A stretch of DNA of 64,000 nucleotides from Aphanomyces cochlioides (lineage: Eukaryota > Oomycota > Saprolegniomycetes > Saprolegniales > Verrucalvaceae), in assembly GCA_019828595.1 (NCBI GenBank), contig JAHQRK010000003.1, forward strand, positions 3,038,001-3,102,000, given 5' to 3'. This document shows, piece after piece, positions 34,607 to 45,231 of the stretch. The notes under the pieces were generated by a model. That model saw only the letters and a program-made list of their open reading frames with translations. It was not told the origin of the DNA and searched no databases. The position numbers and the translations under genes are program-made. Position 1 is the first letter of the stretch; every line of letters starts with the position of its first letter.

Positions 34607-35270
34607 CATGCGAAGGCTAAGCCTAGAAGACTTAAAAGTGTTGATTCTGTTACTAGTGCTACGACTTTGTTACAGGAATGGCATTTACGTATGGGCCATG
34701 CGAACAAGGACACTGTAATGCGTGTACTAAGTCGAGGAGACCTTCCTAGTTTACCTCTCGTTCCTAAGGAACTCCTAAAACGGGTGCAGTTTTTCTGTGA
34801 ATTATGTGCTGAAATGAAAATGCGTCGCATGTCGTACCGTAATAGAATTGGGTCCAGAAAACCTGGCACTGTCCACACGGACACCAATGGACCAATGAAA
34901 ACAAAGGGAATTTTTGGTGGAAAATACGGTATGAAACACTATGTCAATGTGGTGGACGATGTCTCATCCTGGCGTTGGTGTTTCCACAAATTAATTCAAG
35001 CGTTTTTATTGGACAATACTTCAATAATATGTATATTGAGCAATGGGATCGCCGTAGGATCGGTTCTGTCGTGCGAAATTCTTCAAACCATATTAAAGAA
35101 AAAGAACCAAGTGTTTGATTCAATTAAACACCTTGTATTAAAACTTGATCGCAGTGGCGGTCTTACAGTACGTGTCATCAGAAGTGATGGCGGTTCCAAG
35201 TTCGTTAACCTGGAGTTAGAAGAGTTCTGTAAGTCAAAAGGATTAAATTTTCAGAAATCTATCCCATACT
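34607..35270 (+). pseudogene. Copia integrase region, part 1
   Basis: GAG-pre-integrase zinc finger: LQEWHLRMGHANKDTV with H...H and FCELC. Integrase core: VHTDTNGPMKTKG carries the first catalytic Asp, VIRSDGGSKFVN the second; frame ends at SIPY by insertion of the Harbinger element at 35271. The Copia frame resumes at 37595 (SPEENGSAERDH), which supplies the expected next motif. Confidence 0.85.
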
Positions 35271-35472
35271 AGAGTAATCCGTGAAGTCGCAAAACACAGT
35301 GTTCAGGTCGTGAGATTTTGCGTAACTCAGTACGAATCTGTCACAACTTCTCGGGCACAGTCAGCTGTTTTCAAACTGACAATGAAACTCGAATTTGGCA
35401 GAGGAAGCAGGTTATAAATATCTCGTCCCGAGTTTTGAAACGATTCCGTTTTCACTTGAACAAACGAAGGAC

Positions 35473-36200
35473 ATGAGTGATGCCAGCGCTCTGTCTGCTC
35501 AAATTACCCCCAGCAATGAATGCGATAGCGACGAGAAGCCTGCATACAAGAAGTTGAAGTCGTCCAGGCAAATCGTTGATTCAGTTCATTTGAGCGTCCT
35601 CGTTGCATCTTATCGCAATTACTATAGCAGCTACAGTGAGCTGCACCCGAACAAATCGCAGCTTGTTCCTAGTAAGGTATTGAAAGAAATATACAACGAA
35701 TATCGAGCAGCACATCCCGATTCACCCTTTTCGCAAGAAACATTGAAAATGCGCTTGCGTGGTGAATTGTCTGCTTTGTCTACTGGTGAATTGGATTCAT
35801 TACTGGTACGACCAGTGATGAATCCAACGGCAAGGCTGTGTCACAGCCAGATCAGGTGCTTGTCGAACTCAAAATGACAAACAACCATGCAAAAAGGAAT
35901 GTCCTCCATGAACGATCTAAGATCCTTGCTGGTACACCAGAAAATATCGTACCGATCAATAGCGGCGTGTTACCAGCAGCGACAACCAAACCCAAGACAA
36001 AGGTCGAAATGCTCCAAAAACAAGCATCATCAATTGAATTGATGGCTGAATCATTTCGCGAAAGCCTCGCCCAACGAATGGTTTACACGCAGGCCAAACT
36101 TTTTAAAGTCCAGCTTGCCAACTTGGTTGCCCTCAAGGATCTTGGGGTGATTTCGAATGACGAATTCAATGAGCGAGCTAAAGCTCTAAGTGAAGTTTAG
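35473..36200 (+). pseudogene. Harbinger accessory (Myb/SANT-like) ORF
   Basis: Two overlapping open frames. The first (from ATG 35473) has helical sequence VDSVHLSVLVASYRNYYSSY and KVLKEIYNEYRAAHPDSPFS; the second (to TAA at 36198) has KVEMLQKQASSIELMAESFR and LANLVALKDLGVISNDEFNE. Harbinger elements encode a second DNA-binding protein needed for transposition and nuclear import, which this probably is. Frames change near 35800-35840; I found no clean intron to join them. Confidence 0.55.
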
Positions 36201-36251
36201 AGTTAAGATAACTTCATCATACATTTGATTTATATTATCTGTTCAGACACG

Positions 36252-37547
36252 TTAGAAGTCACCTTCCCAACCTGCATCTTGATTGTCGCGTTGCCCAAGC
36301 AGGTCAAACGTAAAGTCCATCTCTCGACGGTGGATAAAGTTTGTCATGATGCAACCAGCTGTGAACATGATTGGGAAGCGTTCTTTCGTAGCATCAAAGG
36401 TCTTCATCAATCTGCGCCATTTTCGCTTGAGACCACCGATGCCCCACTCAACTTTAATTCGATAGCCTATGCAGTTTTCAATCTACTTTCAAACACTCGA
36501 CTGACCTGCATGCATTTTGTTGTACAGCCGAATACTAGACATATCAACATCACTGTGCAACTCACGCTCACCGATTCGACGCATGATAAACATTTCTTCT
36601 CCAACATAGCCTGGATCCCCAAGCAAGTATTCAAAGTAGTCCTCATTCAAGGTGAAATGATCTCGCCAATTCAAATACAATTGAGAATGGCGCAAGATGT
36701 TGACGTCGTGATACTTTCCAGAATAACCATTGTCCTCGTAAATAATCAAGCCATTGTGATCAATGACCACCGTGTTGTTGAAGCAGTACATGCTCTTGCG
36801 ACCATTGTACCAATTCTTGTGCATAGGATTGTTGTACGGTCGTCGTATTTTGCAAAGTGTGCCGTCAATAAATCCTATACAACCTGGGCATGAGGGGATC
36901 ACTGCAGCTAGCTCAAGTCTTTCTCGAGTGTTTGGCCAGCGGATTTCATCTCTGCAAGCCATTTCTACACAAGAACCAATAAATATGGCATCATCGTTGG
37001 CTGCAGATCGAGATCAATTCCATTGAAGTGACTCATAAGTTGCGGTATTGTCATGCTTAAGATGGAGAACAAAGGCTAACAGCCGTTGTTGGGGTGTTAG
37101 CTTGGGGCGTCTGCCATGGATTGTTGACAAAGGGAGTCCTGTCGTTCGTGCATGGCTTGCAATGACTGGACATACAAGCTGACAGAACTCTTCGAAATGC
37201 TGAGCTGTAAAGTTTGTCATTGTTTTGAAGAGATAAGGAGAAGTGGATAGTACACATATGAAGTCGCGGACGGGCTGGGTATGGTCTACGCATGTTTGAG
37301 CATCACACAAGTCTCCATTCGTCATCAGCTCTTCTGCACTGTGAGCAGCAGCAACAACCGTTTGGACTAGTTGGATAACAGAGTCGTCGCCTTCGCTTGA
37401 GGACGATGTGTCGGACAGCTCTTCGTCTTCCATGCGTCGTTTAATGTCGAAAATGAAAGATTTTACCACTACAGACGTTTCATGTTGTGTTTTCGAAACT
37501 CCCCACAACTTATCGGACAGGAAAGAAGTGCGAGTGAAACATGGCAT
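36252..37547 (-). pseudogene. PIF/Harbinger transposase with one nonsense codon
   Basis: Continuous frame 37547 to 36489, broken only by TGA at 37016-37014 in QWN-stop-SRSAANDDAIF, where relatives have Trp. Core motifs: CIGFIDGTLCKIRRPYNN (first Asp), NGYSGKYHDVNILRHS, YLLGDPGYVGEEMF (second Asp). A 39-nt GT-AG intron near 36479-36517 would join GYRIKVEWGIGGLKRKW (the Glu) and the C-terminus. Otherwise well preserved. Confidence 0.85.
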
Positions 37548-37594
37548 GATACAAAATTCAAGTAGTTGATCGTATGTTTTTAACGGATAACTCT

Positions 37595-37786
37595 ACTCTC
37601 CTGAGGAAAATGGTTCTGCAGAAAGGGACCATCCGACTAAGCTAGCTTTCGCGCGATGTGCACTTAAAGATGCTAAAATGCCACCAATATGGTGGGTTTA
37701 GGCACTGGTCTCCTTCAACTATGTTCAGAACCGAACACCTATGAAACGTCTGGAGTTTAAAACGCCCTATGAAATATTGTACAGTA
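37595..37786 (+). pseudogene. Copia integrase region, part 2
   Basis: Continues directly from 35270: SPEENGSAERDHPTKLAFAR (integrase Glu in EEN or AER context), then NRTPMKRLEFKTPYEILYS. One TAG interrupts it (after IWWV). Ends at the pogo insertion at 37787 and resumes at 39361 (KPDLSHLHIWGCICF). Confidence 0.85.
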
Positions 37787-39358
37787 CAGTTGTCCCTCGA
37801 CTTTTGCAACGCCAACATTTGATAAATTATCTGAGGTTATGTAGAATGAAAGTATTCATTTCAACAGGATGAAATACACATACAAAAACGAATATGCAAG
37901 TTGGCATTTTCTTCTGCGCTAAAAAGGGTGAGTTGGCATTTTCACTTGTGATAAAAAGGGTGAGTAGACTTTATGAGTGTACAACCAAACGAATTTATTT
38001 TCATTTCGAGAAGAATTACAGCTGAATCGAGTCGTTTGACAGCCCACGCGGCACAACACCTGTGTGAACCCAACAATTTCGAATTGTCTTGGCTGTTACA
38101 TCATCCCATGCACCACTTGCCCATTTCATAGCAGTAAGCACGTCGACCGAGTACAAACTTTTTTTCGTTCCTACAAAATCACATGATCCGGTTATCAAAT
38201 CGTCGACTTTGAGCACTGCAAAATCGAGCTGGCGCCTTTTATAGTGATTCTTGAATGAGGCAATGATTCCAGCATCCATATGTTGGAGACACGATGTGGT
38301 GTTAGGCGGTAGCATGACCACTCTAACGTTCGTAAGGTCCACATTCATCACATTGTGATACGACGCATTGTCCAAAAGAAGCAGAATTTGCCGATTCTGA
38401 TGTTTTCATGGATTTGTTCAAGTTTTCAATCCACTCGGCAAATATTTTGATCGTCATCCAAACTTTGCGATTGCATCGATACAACATGCCAAGATCAGCG
38501 GCCGACAATGATCCAAAGCAACGAGGTTTCAAAGACTTTCCAATGAAGACAAGAAGCAACTTGTCGCTCCCGTCAGCGTTTGCTGCAAGCGCAATTGAAA
38601 GTCTTGACTTATCCTTTTTGCGCCCACTTCGTTTTTGGTTTGATATTGTTGTGTTCGACTCGTAACTGTAAAATAGACCCGTTTCATCCATGTTGTACAA
38701 GTCACGTTTGTCAAAACACTTCATTTCCCCCATGAGCATGTCACGACCTTGGTCGATGACACTTTGTGAGACTGAAGCAGCCTTCCCACTGACTTGGTAC
38801 TTCTTCAAACTATGTCGGTTCTGAAAGCGGTGGAGCCATCCCTTGGAGCACTTGAGTTTGCAGCCCATCGTCTGCGCGATCTTCTGAGCTTTTTGCCGGA
38901 TGATCCTGCCGATTAAATTTGCTCCGTGATTGTTGGCATCGATGACCAAATCGTTCATTATCTTGTCGAGTTGAGGGTAGTGGGGGAAAGGAGATTGTAT
39001 CGTTGTTTGGCAGCCTTTTCGTCGATGTTTGCTTCGTTGTAGTCGCGAGTATTGTTGATGATTCGACTGACTGTCGATTTAGACACAGTTCTGCCAAACT
39101 TTTTCTCTATCCATGTCCTGATCGACGATAGCGACAAAGGTCCCGAGTCTTTGGAATGCTGTCGAATCAAGTGGCGCTGGTGTATCGTGAGCCGCTTGCT
39201 CGATGGCATGGATGAATGCACAAAACAAAAGTGCTTGTGTCTCAATCAGTCCTGGATTTAAATTTTCAAAATACCTGTTAAAATTTATATATGTCAACAA
39301 ATATTACGTTATACAGGAAAATTTAGTTTGACGAGTTGCAAAAGTCGAGGGACGACTG
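37787..39358 (-). mobile_element. pogo/Tigger-type DNA transposon nested in Copia
   Basis: 1572 bp with near-perfect 24-bp terminal inverted repeats (CAGTTGTCCCTCGACTTTTG at the left, one mismatch at the other end), flanked by TA (37785-37786, 39359-39360). CAG...CTG ends and TA duplication are the pogo signature. Confidence 0.93.
38016..39245 (-). pseudogene. CENP-B/pogo-like transposase, two frameshifts
   Basis: Three overlapping frames. HTH at the N-terminus (GPLSLSSIRTWIEKKFGRTV), CENP-B-type DNA-binding region (CSKGWLHRFQNRHSLKKYQV), DDE core: DLYNMDETGLFYSY, ILLLLDNASYHNVMN, LQHMDAGIIASFKNHY. Frame breaks fall near 38965-38985 (a run of five C) and near 38403 (a run of four A), so base-calling errors in homopolymers are an alternative to true decay. 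Confidence 0.85.
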
Positions 39359-39360
39359 TA

Positions 39361-41595
39361 GTAAGCCCGACTTAAGCCACCTTCATATATGGGGGTGTAT
39401 TTGCTTTGCCTACGTTCTAAAGAGCAAAGGTCAGATAAGGATCTATCGGTACGAGCTGTAAAGTGCCGTTTTCTCGGAGTGTCGGAGGACTACAAAGGGT
39501 ATAGACTCCTGGACATTGAAAATAATCGTTTCTTTGTTGCAAGAGATGTCCTGTTTGATTCAATCTATGGAACACGTGCTATTAAGAACGCGTTCGAAAC
39601 AAATGAGATTCGGTCGAACGAAACTAACCTTGTTAATAACGTATTTCATACCGTCGAATCTCCTCCTGATGATTACGACAGTGATGAAATTTCAATTTTA
39701 AATGTGGCTGAATGAGCCAATAAACGTCGTCGAACTCCTCCCCGGACTGTTCCTCCAAATCAAGGGACAGTGGGAGTTGACAACTCGACAGTTCAACGAT
39801 CTTCTAAACGACCAGCTATTGGCCGACAATGTGCTACTGCATCGTCACCTAGAGCAGTTGAAGTTGAGATGCCTAATGATGATCCTAGGCCAACATGTCT
39901 TCGGAAAAGACCTGCATATCTTAATGAGTGTGCTTGTTGAAAGCCTTCTGTTGATAAAGTTATTCCCAAATTCTCTACCTCTCCTGAAGAAAGTGTTCAT
40001 AAAGTTCCCAGTTCCTACAGAGCTGCGATGCAGAGTCCTGACTCTACCAACTGGCGTGATGCACTGGACTCAGAGTACAATGCATTACTCGAGAACGAAA
40101 CATGGGAATTTTCCGATCTCCCACAAGGTGAAAAATCTCCCATGTCATTGGGTATTTAGTATAAAATATCTGGCTAATGGCCAAATTGATCGTTATAAAG
40201 CTATACTAGTGGCCCAATGATGCCACCAACAGCTAGGAATAGACTGTGATGAGATATACTCTCCAGTAGCACGATATGAGTCACTTCGTCTTGTATTAGC
40301 CCTAACTACTATCCTTAATGTGGAGTGTCACCAGATGGATGTTGTTACAGCCTTTTTGAACGGATTCCTTGATGAGGTGATATATATGCGACAACCGCAA
40401 GGCTTTATTACTGACGGCACCAAGGTGCTAAAACTACGAAAGAGCTTATATGGCCTGCGCTAGGCTCCTCGTGTATGGTATAATGTCCTACACACCTTTC
40501 TAACTGGCATGGACTTTGTCCGTTGCTATAAAGAGTATTGCATATACGTACACAAAGTGGGAGAATTAAAGGATGTGTTTAACGCAAAAATCAAGATTGT
40601 GTTACATTAGTTTTGTACGTCACAATAGTATCTCGGAGTATGGAGAGTATGAGATCGATAAAACGTGAATTATCTGACAGGTTTAAAATGAAAGACCTAT
40701 TAATAGGTGATATCAACTGCATCCTGAAAATTGAGGTTAAACGTGACCGTCAGAACAAAATCATGACAATTTCCCAACATCAGTACATTACTGATCTTCT
40801 GGAGAAATTCGGGATGACAGATTGCATCCCTGTATCGACACCCCAGGTTGTCTGTTTAGTGCTTAAAGCTGAAAGCAATATGTCTAAGGAGGAGATTGAG
40901 TATCAACCTTTTGACTTTAGGGGACGAATAGGATCCTTACAGTATATGGTTAGAGGTACCAGACCTGATATAGCAAATGCAGTAAGAGATTTAAGTCGAT
41001 TTCTGTCTTGTTATGATGAAACACATTGACTAGCGGCCTTAAGGATCCTGAGATACTTAAAAGGAATGTCTACATATGGTCTCTACTTAAGCGGCGACGC
41101 CGACCGAGTAGCGTACAATGTGTTTTCCGACGCCTCTTTCGCAAGTCAAACTAAAGATCGTAAATCCGTCACCGGTTATCTTATCCGGATAGCTGGGATT
41201 TGTGTCTGCAGGGCAAGTTCGAAGCAGCATTATATAGCTCTTTCTACTGCAGAGTCCGAATTAATAGCCCTAAGTGAGGGCTGTTATGAGTGTGAATGGA
41301 TTTATGCCCTACTAAATGAAATGGGAATGGCATTAAAACACCCCATTAGTGTATGGTGTGACAGCAAAGCCGCAATCCCTGTGTTAAGAACCCAGGAAAC
41401 CACAAGGCACTAAGCATGTTGATATCAGACATCTATTTCCTAGAGATCTATTTGAAGAGAAGAAATTAGATCTTAAATATTGTCCTACAAAGGAACTGAT
41501 AGCTGATATCCTAACAAAACCTCTAGCTAAGCAACAGTTTGCTTATCTAAGATCTAAAATGGGAGTTAGAGATCTCAATGTGGCTAAGCCATAGA
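39361..41595 (+). pseudogene. Copia reverse transcriptase - RNase H region
   Basis: RT motifs: CHWVFSIKYLANGQIDRYKA, ECHQMDVVTAFLNGFLDEVI, KLRKSLYGLR, later ISQHQYITDLLEKFGM and GSLQYMVRGTRPDIANAVRD. RNase H: VFSDASFASQTKDRKSVTGY, ALSTAESELIALSEGCYE, VWCDSKAAI. At least five stops occur (e.g. 39713, 40158, 40463). Where YVDD is expected (about 40615) the sequence reads YVT, so the RT catalytic pair is lost. Confidence 0.88.
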
Positions 41596-41609
41596 GCTCT
41601 TAGAGGGAG

Positions 41610-41989
41610 TGTTAGCTATAGGTTAGCCATAGGGCTTAGCCCTAGGGATAACGAAACTTATTAGGGAAGGTTATCCATGTTAGTTAACATTGATGATCGT
41701 GTAAAGAGCCCATGGCTTATGGGTAACCGGCTGAGGATCGTCTAGCACGACCCTCAGCCCAATTCTATTGGCAAAACGGTACACATCATAGAGATGATGC
41801 GTGTCGTTGGTCAGCCTTAACTTACTCTATGTATTAAATGAATGCATGGTTGTAAGGAGGCAACCGTTAAGACGGTTGCCACCACCAATTGGTATTATGT
41901 GGGTTTGTCTGTAAGTTTACTTTCCGATCTACCCCGGTTGAGCCACCTTACCTGTGTGTCCTGCTCCTTCCCGCTGTTGTTGGTTAACA
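41610..41989 (+). repeat. 3' LTR of the Copia element (380 bp)
   Basis: Same ends as the 5' LTR; has an extra CTTAGCCCTAGGG directly after the first CATAGGG, and a handful of point differences. Confidence 0.95.
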
Positions 41990-42890
41990 ACTATCACCTT
42001 CGAAGGGTGTCATGTCATTCTATGAGATGCTTGTACCAATCCGATGCTGGTATATTCAAATGCAGCCGTTTAAAATGTGTTCGATTTGCCAGGACAGGCG
42101 GAAGTATACCTTCCGTTCGCTGTTGCATAACACCGCGCTTCTTCCACAAGTGCCTGATGGCAGACTCGTCCGCTGAATACGTTCGAGTAATCGCTCGAAT
42201 TGACCGAACCCTTGTCCCCAAAAGCTCGTGGATGATGGACAACCGCTCTGGCTGTGTCGTGCGGCTGTCACCACCTTGTACCATTTCAACATCAATCAAA
42301 ACCGGTGAATGTGCGATCTAAATATTTCAGTTTGACAGTGTGAACAGCTCTATCAGAAGCGACAGTGCGTCGTGTATTTAAATCATGAGATGTACTTTTC
42401 ATATTCAGACAACGAAGGCTCCTGCATAGGATGAGAGTGCGATCTATATATTTCAGTTTGACAGTTTGACTTGCTTTTTTGGGCAATTTGAGATCTTTAC
42501 ATTGGTTTCGATCAAAGATTTAATGACTCTGTAAATTTTCGTTCGTTGTTTGGACGGTTTGGTTGGATAGGACCCTAGATAGTTGATGTGTGGTTTAAGT
42601 GGAGGATGTTGCAAGAGTGGAACGTGTATAACATGTGTTTATGCATTCTACGATATTGGACGACTGCCAAAAATCTCGCAAACGCCTTTCTCATTTAAAT
42701 TTGTGTGTCCGGATACAGAGTATTTTTTTCTTTACCAGTCCAATTTGTGATGAAAAAATCCAATGATTTCCACCAAAAATCACATATTTAAATGATTTTC
42801 ATTGGATAAAAATATGACTTTCTAGATTTCTATTGGCTACATTATCTGGTAGCGAGAGCCAATATCAATGGTTCGCTTCTTGTCAAGGCC
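41990..42890. other. Copia 3' flank with HTH-like ORF and short repeats
   Basis: A minus-strand frame (42015-42299) reads TQPERLSIIHELLGTRVRSI and may be the start of a transposase truncated by the Copia insertion. Two direct copies of GTGCGATCTAWATATTTCAG followed by TTTGACAGT lie at 42310-42343 and 42438-42472. From 42700 on, AT-rich with ATTGGCT/GCCAAT motifs. Confidence 0.4.
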
Positions 42891-43193
42891 ATGCTCCTGA
42901 AAAGAGCGCGGCGCCAGCGTCAACGGTACTCCTTCATGATGCTCAGGCTACGTGAAATGTTGCGTGAAAGAAACTTCATATATTCAGGTGCCCTTCTCAA
43001 AAATCAGCAGGATTCTGCTTGGTACCCAATGTATGCGTCGCAGGACGAGCCCTCCTTCCTCACTACTGTTTCTCATCCACTTTTTCCCAGACATTCCTCC
43101 CTAGTGGAAGGACGAACTTTGTTTGTTCTAGTAGAACGTCTACAGAAAGCCCACGCCACGCTTTGCCCCGCCCACTTTCCTTGGCCACGATGA
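42891..43193 (+). pseudogene. Possible N-terminal fragment of a Harbinger-type transposase
   Basis: 100-codon frame: basic helix (MLLKRARRQRQRYSFMMLRL) then SAWYPMYASQDEPSFLTTVS, which resembles the region before the catalytic core of oomycete Harbinger transposases. The core is absent. Confidence 0.35.
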
Positions 43194-43285
43194 CAATCAA
43201 CGCCGTTCAGAAAACGAAATCCCTCAAAACTAGATTTTGTATATTAAATTTGGCAGTATAAAATGCGTGAGTCTCTCGCAAATCG

Positions 43286-43324
43286 CAAATTTGCGAAGAC
43301 GATTTTTTGGTCTTCGCAAATTTG
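43286..43324. repeat. Perfect 15-bp hairpin
   Basis: CAAATTTGCGAAGAC (43286-43300), 9-nt loop, then its exact complement (43310-43324). Lies 72 bp outside the next transposon end. No oligo-T run follows, so not an obvious RNA polymerase III terminator. Confidence 0.8.
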
Positions 43325-43688
43325 TGTGCGTACTTTTATTTGAAAAATGTCTCACGAAAAACCGGAAGAAATTTTCATTTGCGAGATTTTTGGTACAGGG
43401 AACGACGGAAAGTAATCCTAAGTGGTACTCCAAAATACAACGATTCATCGCTTCTAATTGGATAGTTTTAGAAAAAATGTCGTCCAATCAAATCAACGCA
43501 GGCGATAATAATATTCATATTTTTATTATATTATCAAGTGTATTTTAATATGGAGTGGCAGGAAACACAACTTGACTCGATATGCTTACAAAATGCTGCA
43601 ATGTATGCAATTTCAGAAATGTCCAATCGAAGATGTATTTCAAATTGTATTGACCGGTATGATGGAGACAGTAGAATGATAAGCGTTT

Positions 43689-43769
43689 GACGCGGTGGCG
43701 CAGCGGTTATGTGCGACGGCATCCATGATGATTGAGGAAGGGGCCCGGGTTCGAGACCCGGGCAGAGTC
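43689..43769 (+). other. tRNA-like sequence (SINE or tRNA pseudogene) inside the transposon
   Basis: Type-2-tRNA-like layout: A box TGGCGCAGCGG at 43696, D-stem GCGC/GTGC, strong T arm CCCGGGTTCGAGACCCGGG with the B box GGTTCGAGACC at 43748, and T-runs right after (TTTTT at 43774). The acceptor stem has two mismatches and I cannot fold an anticodon stem, so it is unlikely to be a working tRNA. GTTTGAC (43685) and GTCAAAC (43767) flank it as an inverted repeat. Confidence 0.5.
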
Positions 43770-43865
43770 AAACTTTTTCCATTTTTTAATTCAATTATAC
43801 TATAAATATTGTAATAAATTGCATACATTTATTCAATCACTGAAAATATTTTTTAATAATATTTT

Positions 43866-45044
43866 TCAACTCATATCAACACCGACTGGCTTTGGCAACG
43901 CCTTGGTGAAACTTGCGCGCACCTCGCTCTCGGTTATAAGTTCCCATGCCATGATGGCTCGATTTATCATCACAAGGCGCTTGTCAGCACAGGTAAGACA
44001 CACCTCCGATTCGGCTAAGAATAGATCACGCAGGTGCTGCTTAAACGGTTCCATGATTGAAACGTCCAAGGGCTGACAGTGGCTTGTACTGTTCGGGGGG
44101 AGAGCAGCAAGATGGCATCCCATCTCTTCTTGTACAATTCGGTATGATGCATCACTGACATGGCTGTCAAAGTTATCCACGAGTAGGACGGACGGACCAT
44201 TCACCGCGGGTGCAAACACATTCCAAAGGTACATTTCCTACACCTTTCGGTTCATCCAGCCTCGTTCCTGGACAGCGTAATAGTGTCCTCTAGGATACCG
44301 ATCAAGCTCCTTCATATCAATTGTACCTCCAGGAGCCCCCTTGATGACAAACAGAATCGGCAGCTTCACACAATCGGCTCGAACAGTTAGCACCGCCGTC
44401 ATGCGGTATGCATGTTTGTCTCCAGTCGAAGTCTTCGATGATCCCCCGCGAATGGCCCATATGATCTTCGGTGACATATCATAGTACATTCCGGTTTCAT
44501 CCACGTTGTAGATGGAGTCATCGTCAAATCCAAGATATTCCCGGTGGAAGGCAGCGCCAAACTCAGCACGAAGAGCATCCAAGTCAGCTTGCGGCATTTT
44601 GGTGAACGTGCTGATCTGACGACTGAATCCATGTCGATGGGAGAATCTTTCAAGGAGCCGAAGAAGAGACTTGTACGCTGTCTTGTTGGCTTGCTTGCTT
44701 TCAATGTAAGCGGCATACCATTCAGGTACGTGTTGCTTGAGAAATTGAATCATGTGGCTTGCTGATAGTGGCTTCTCTTCGGAGCGCAAGATTGTCATGT
44801 GCTCAACGAGCTCCGCGACACATGGAATGATCTCCTTTCGACCGATATTTCCGGTCTTCTTTCGTTTCTGTGATCCTTTATAGCCAAGTATGCGCTCAGG
44901 ATGCGCAATCCATTTCTGCAGCGTATTGCGTTTGATGCACATGGCCTCGGCAACAGATCGCAGCGTTTCGCCAGCCTGTACTCGGCCGATTGCAGTCTTC
45001 TTCTCAATTATTGTGTGCTGGTGTCGGCGAACCATCGCTTGCAT
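43866..45044 (-). pseudogene. pogo/DDE-type transposase with a single TAG
   Basis: 392 codons in one frame from MQAMVRRHQHTIIEKKTAIG. HTH: QAGETLRSVAEAMCIKRNTL. DDE core: SIYNVDETGMYYDMSPKIIW, VLLVDNFDSHVSDAS, NSTSHCQPLDVSIMEPFKQH. The only break is TAG at 44240-44238 (NRKV-stop-EMYLWN), where a Trp codon is expected. Almost intact, hence recently active. Confidence 0.88.
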
Positions 45045-45231
45045 CGCAAAATGAAATACAGTACAGTCACTTGGTGATTAATTTTTTAAAATTGAGTCTT
45101 TCAAATCACTTTCCCCGCGAAAATATTATCCACCAATCAAATTTGTCGAATGCTAAGTACTATATTTCATTGGATAAAATATTCGACTTTGATCAAAAGT
45201 ACCACTTAGGATTACTTTCCGTCGTTCCCTG

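Larger units (their letters stand above)
35271..37594 (-). mobile_element. PIF/Harbinger DNA transposon nested in Copia
   Basis: 2324 bp with terminal repeats AGAGTAATCCGTGAA and, at the other end, TTAACGGATAACTCT (complementary, two mismatches). Flanked by a 3-bp duplication ACT (35268-35270, 37595-37597), typical of Harbinger. Carries the usual two genes: a transposase on the minus strand and a second, non-catalytic ORF on the plus strand, converging. Confidence 0.9.
31186..41989 (+). mobile_element. Ty1/Copia LTR retrotransposon, defective, with three nested DNA transposons
   Basis: Bounded by 5' LTR 31186-31552 and 3' LTR 41610-41989, both starting TGTTAGCTATAGG and ending TTGGTTAACA. 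Flanking pentamers ATTAT and ACTAT differ by one base. A purine tract (TAGAGGGAG) abuts the 3' LTR. Internal order is gag, protease, integrase, reverse transcriptase, RNase H, the Copia order. Total 10.8 kb, but removing the inserts at 32486-34326, 35271-37594 and 37787-39358 leaves about 5.1 kb, the usual size. Several stops and frame breaks make it non-autonomous. Confidence 0.93.
43396..45231 (-). mobile_element. pogo/Tc1-type DNA transposon with 35-bp terminal repeats
   Basis: 1836 bp. Ends CAGGGAACGACGGAAAGTAA... and the exact complement at 45197-45231, about 35 bp each (through TCCTAAGTGGTACT). Flanked by TA (43394-43395, 45232-45233). Contains one transposase and a tRNA-like insertion. 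Confidence 0.93.

Noticed and set aside
42015..42299. Complete Tc1 transposase left of the HTH-like ORF
   Set aside because: Only the N-terminal part is visible and no catalytic motif follows on either side of the Copia insertion.
43689..43769. Functional tRNA gene
   Set aside because: Acceptor mismatches and no foldable anticodon arm.
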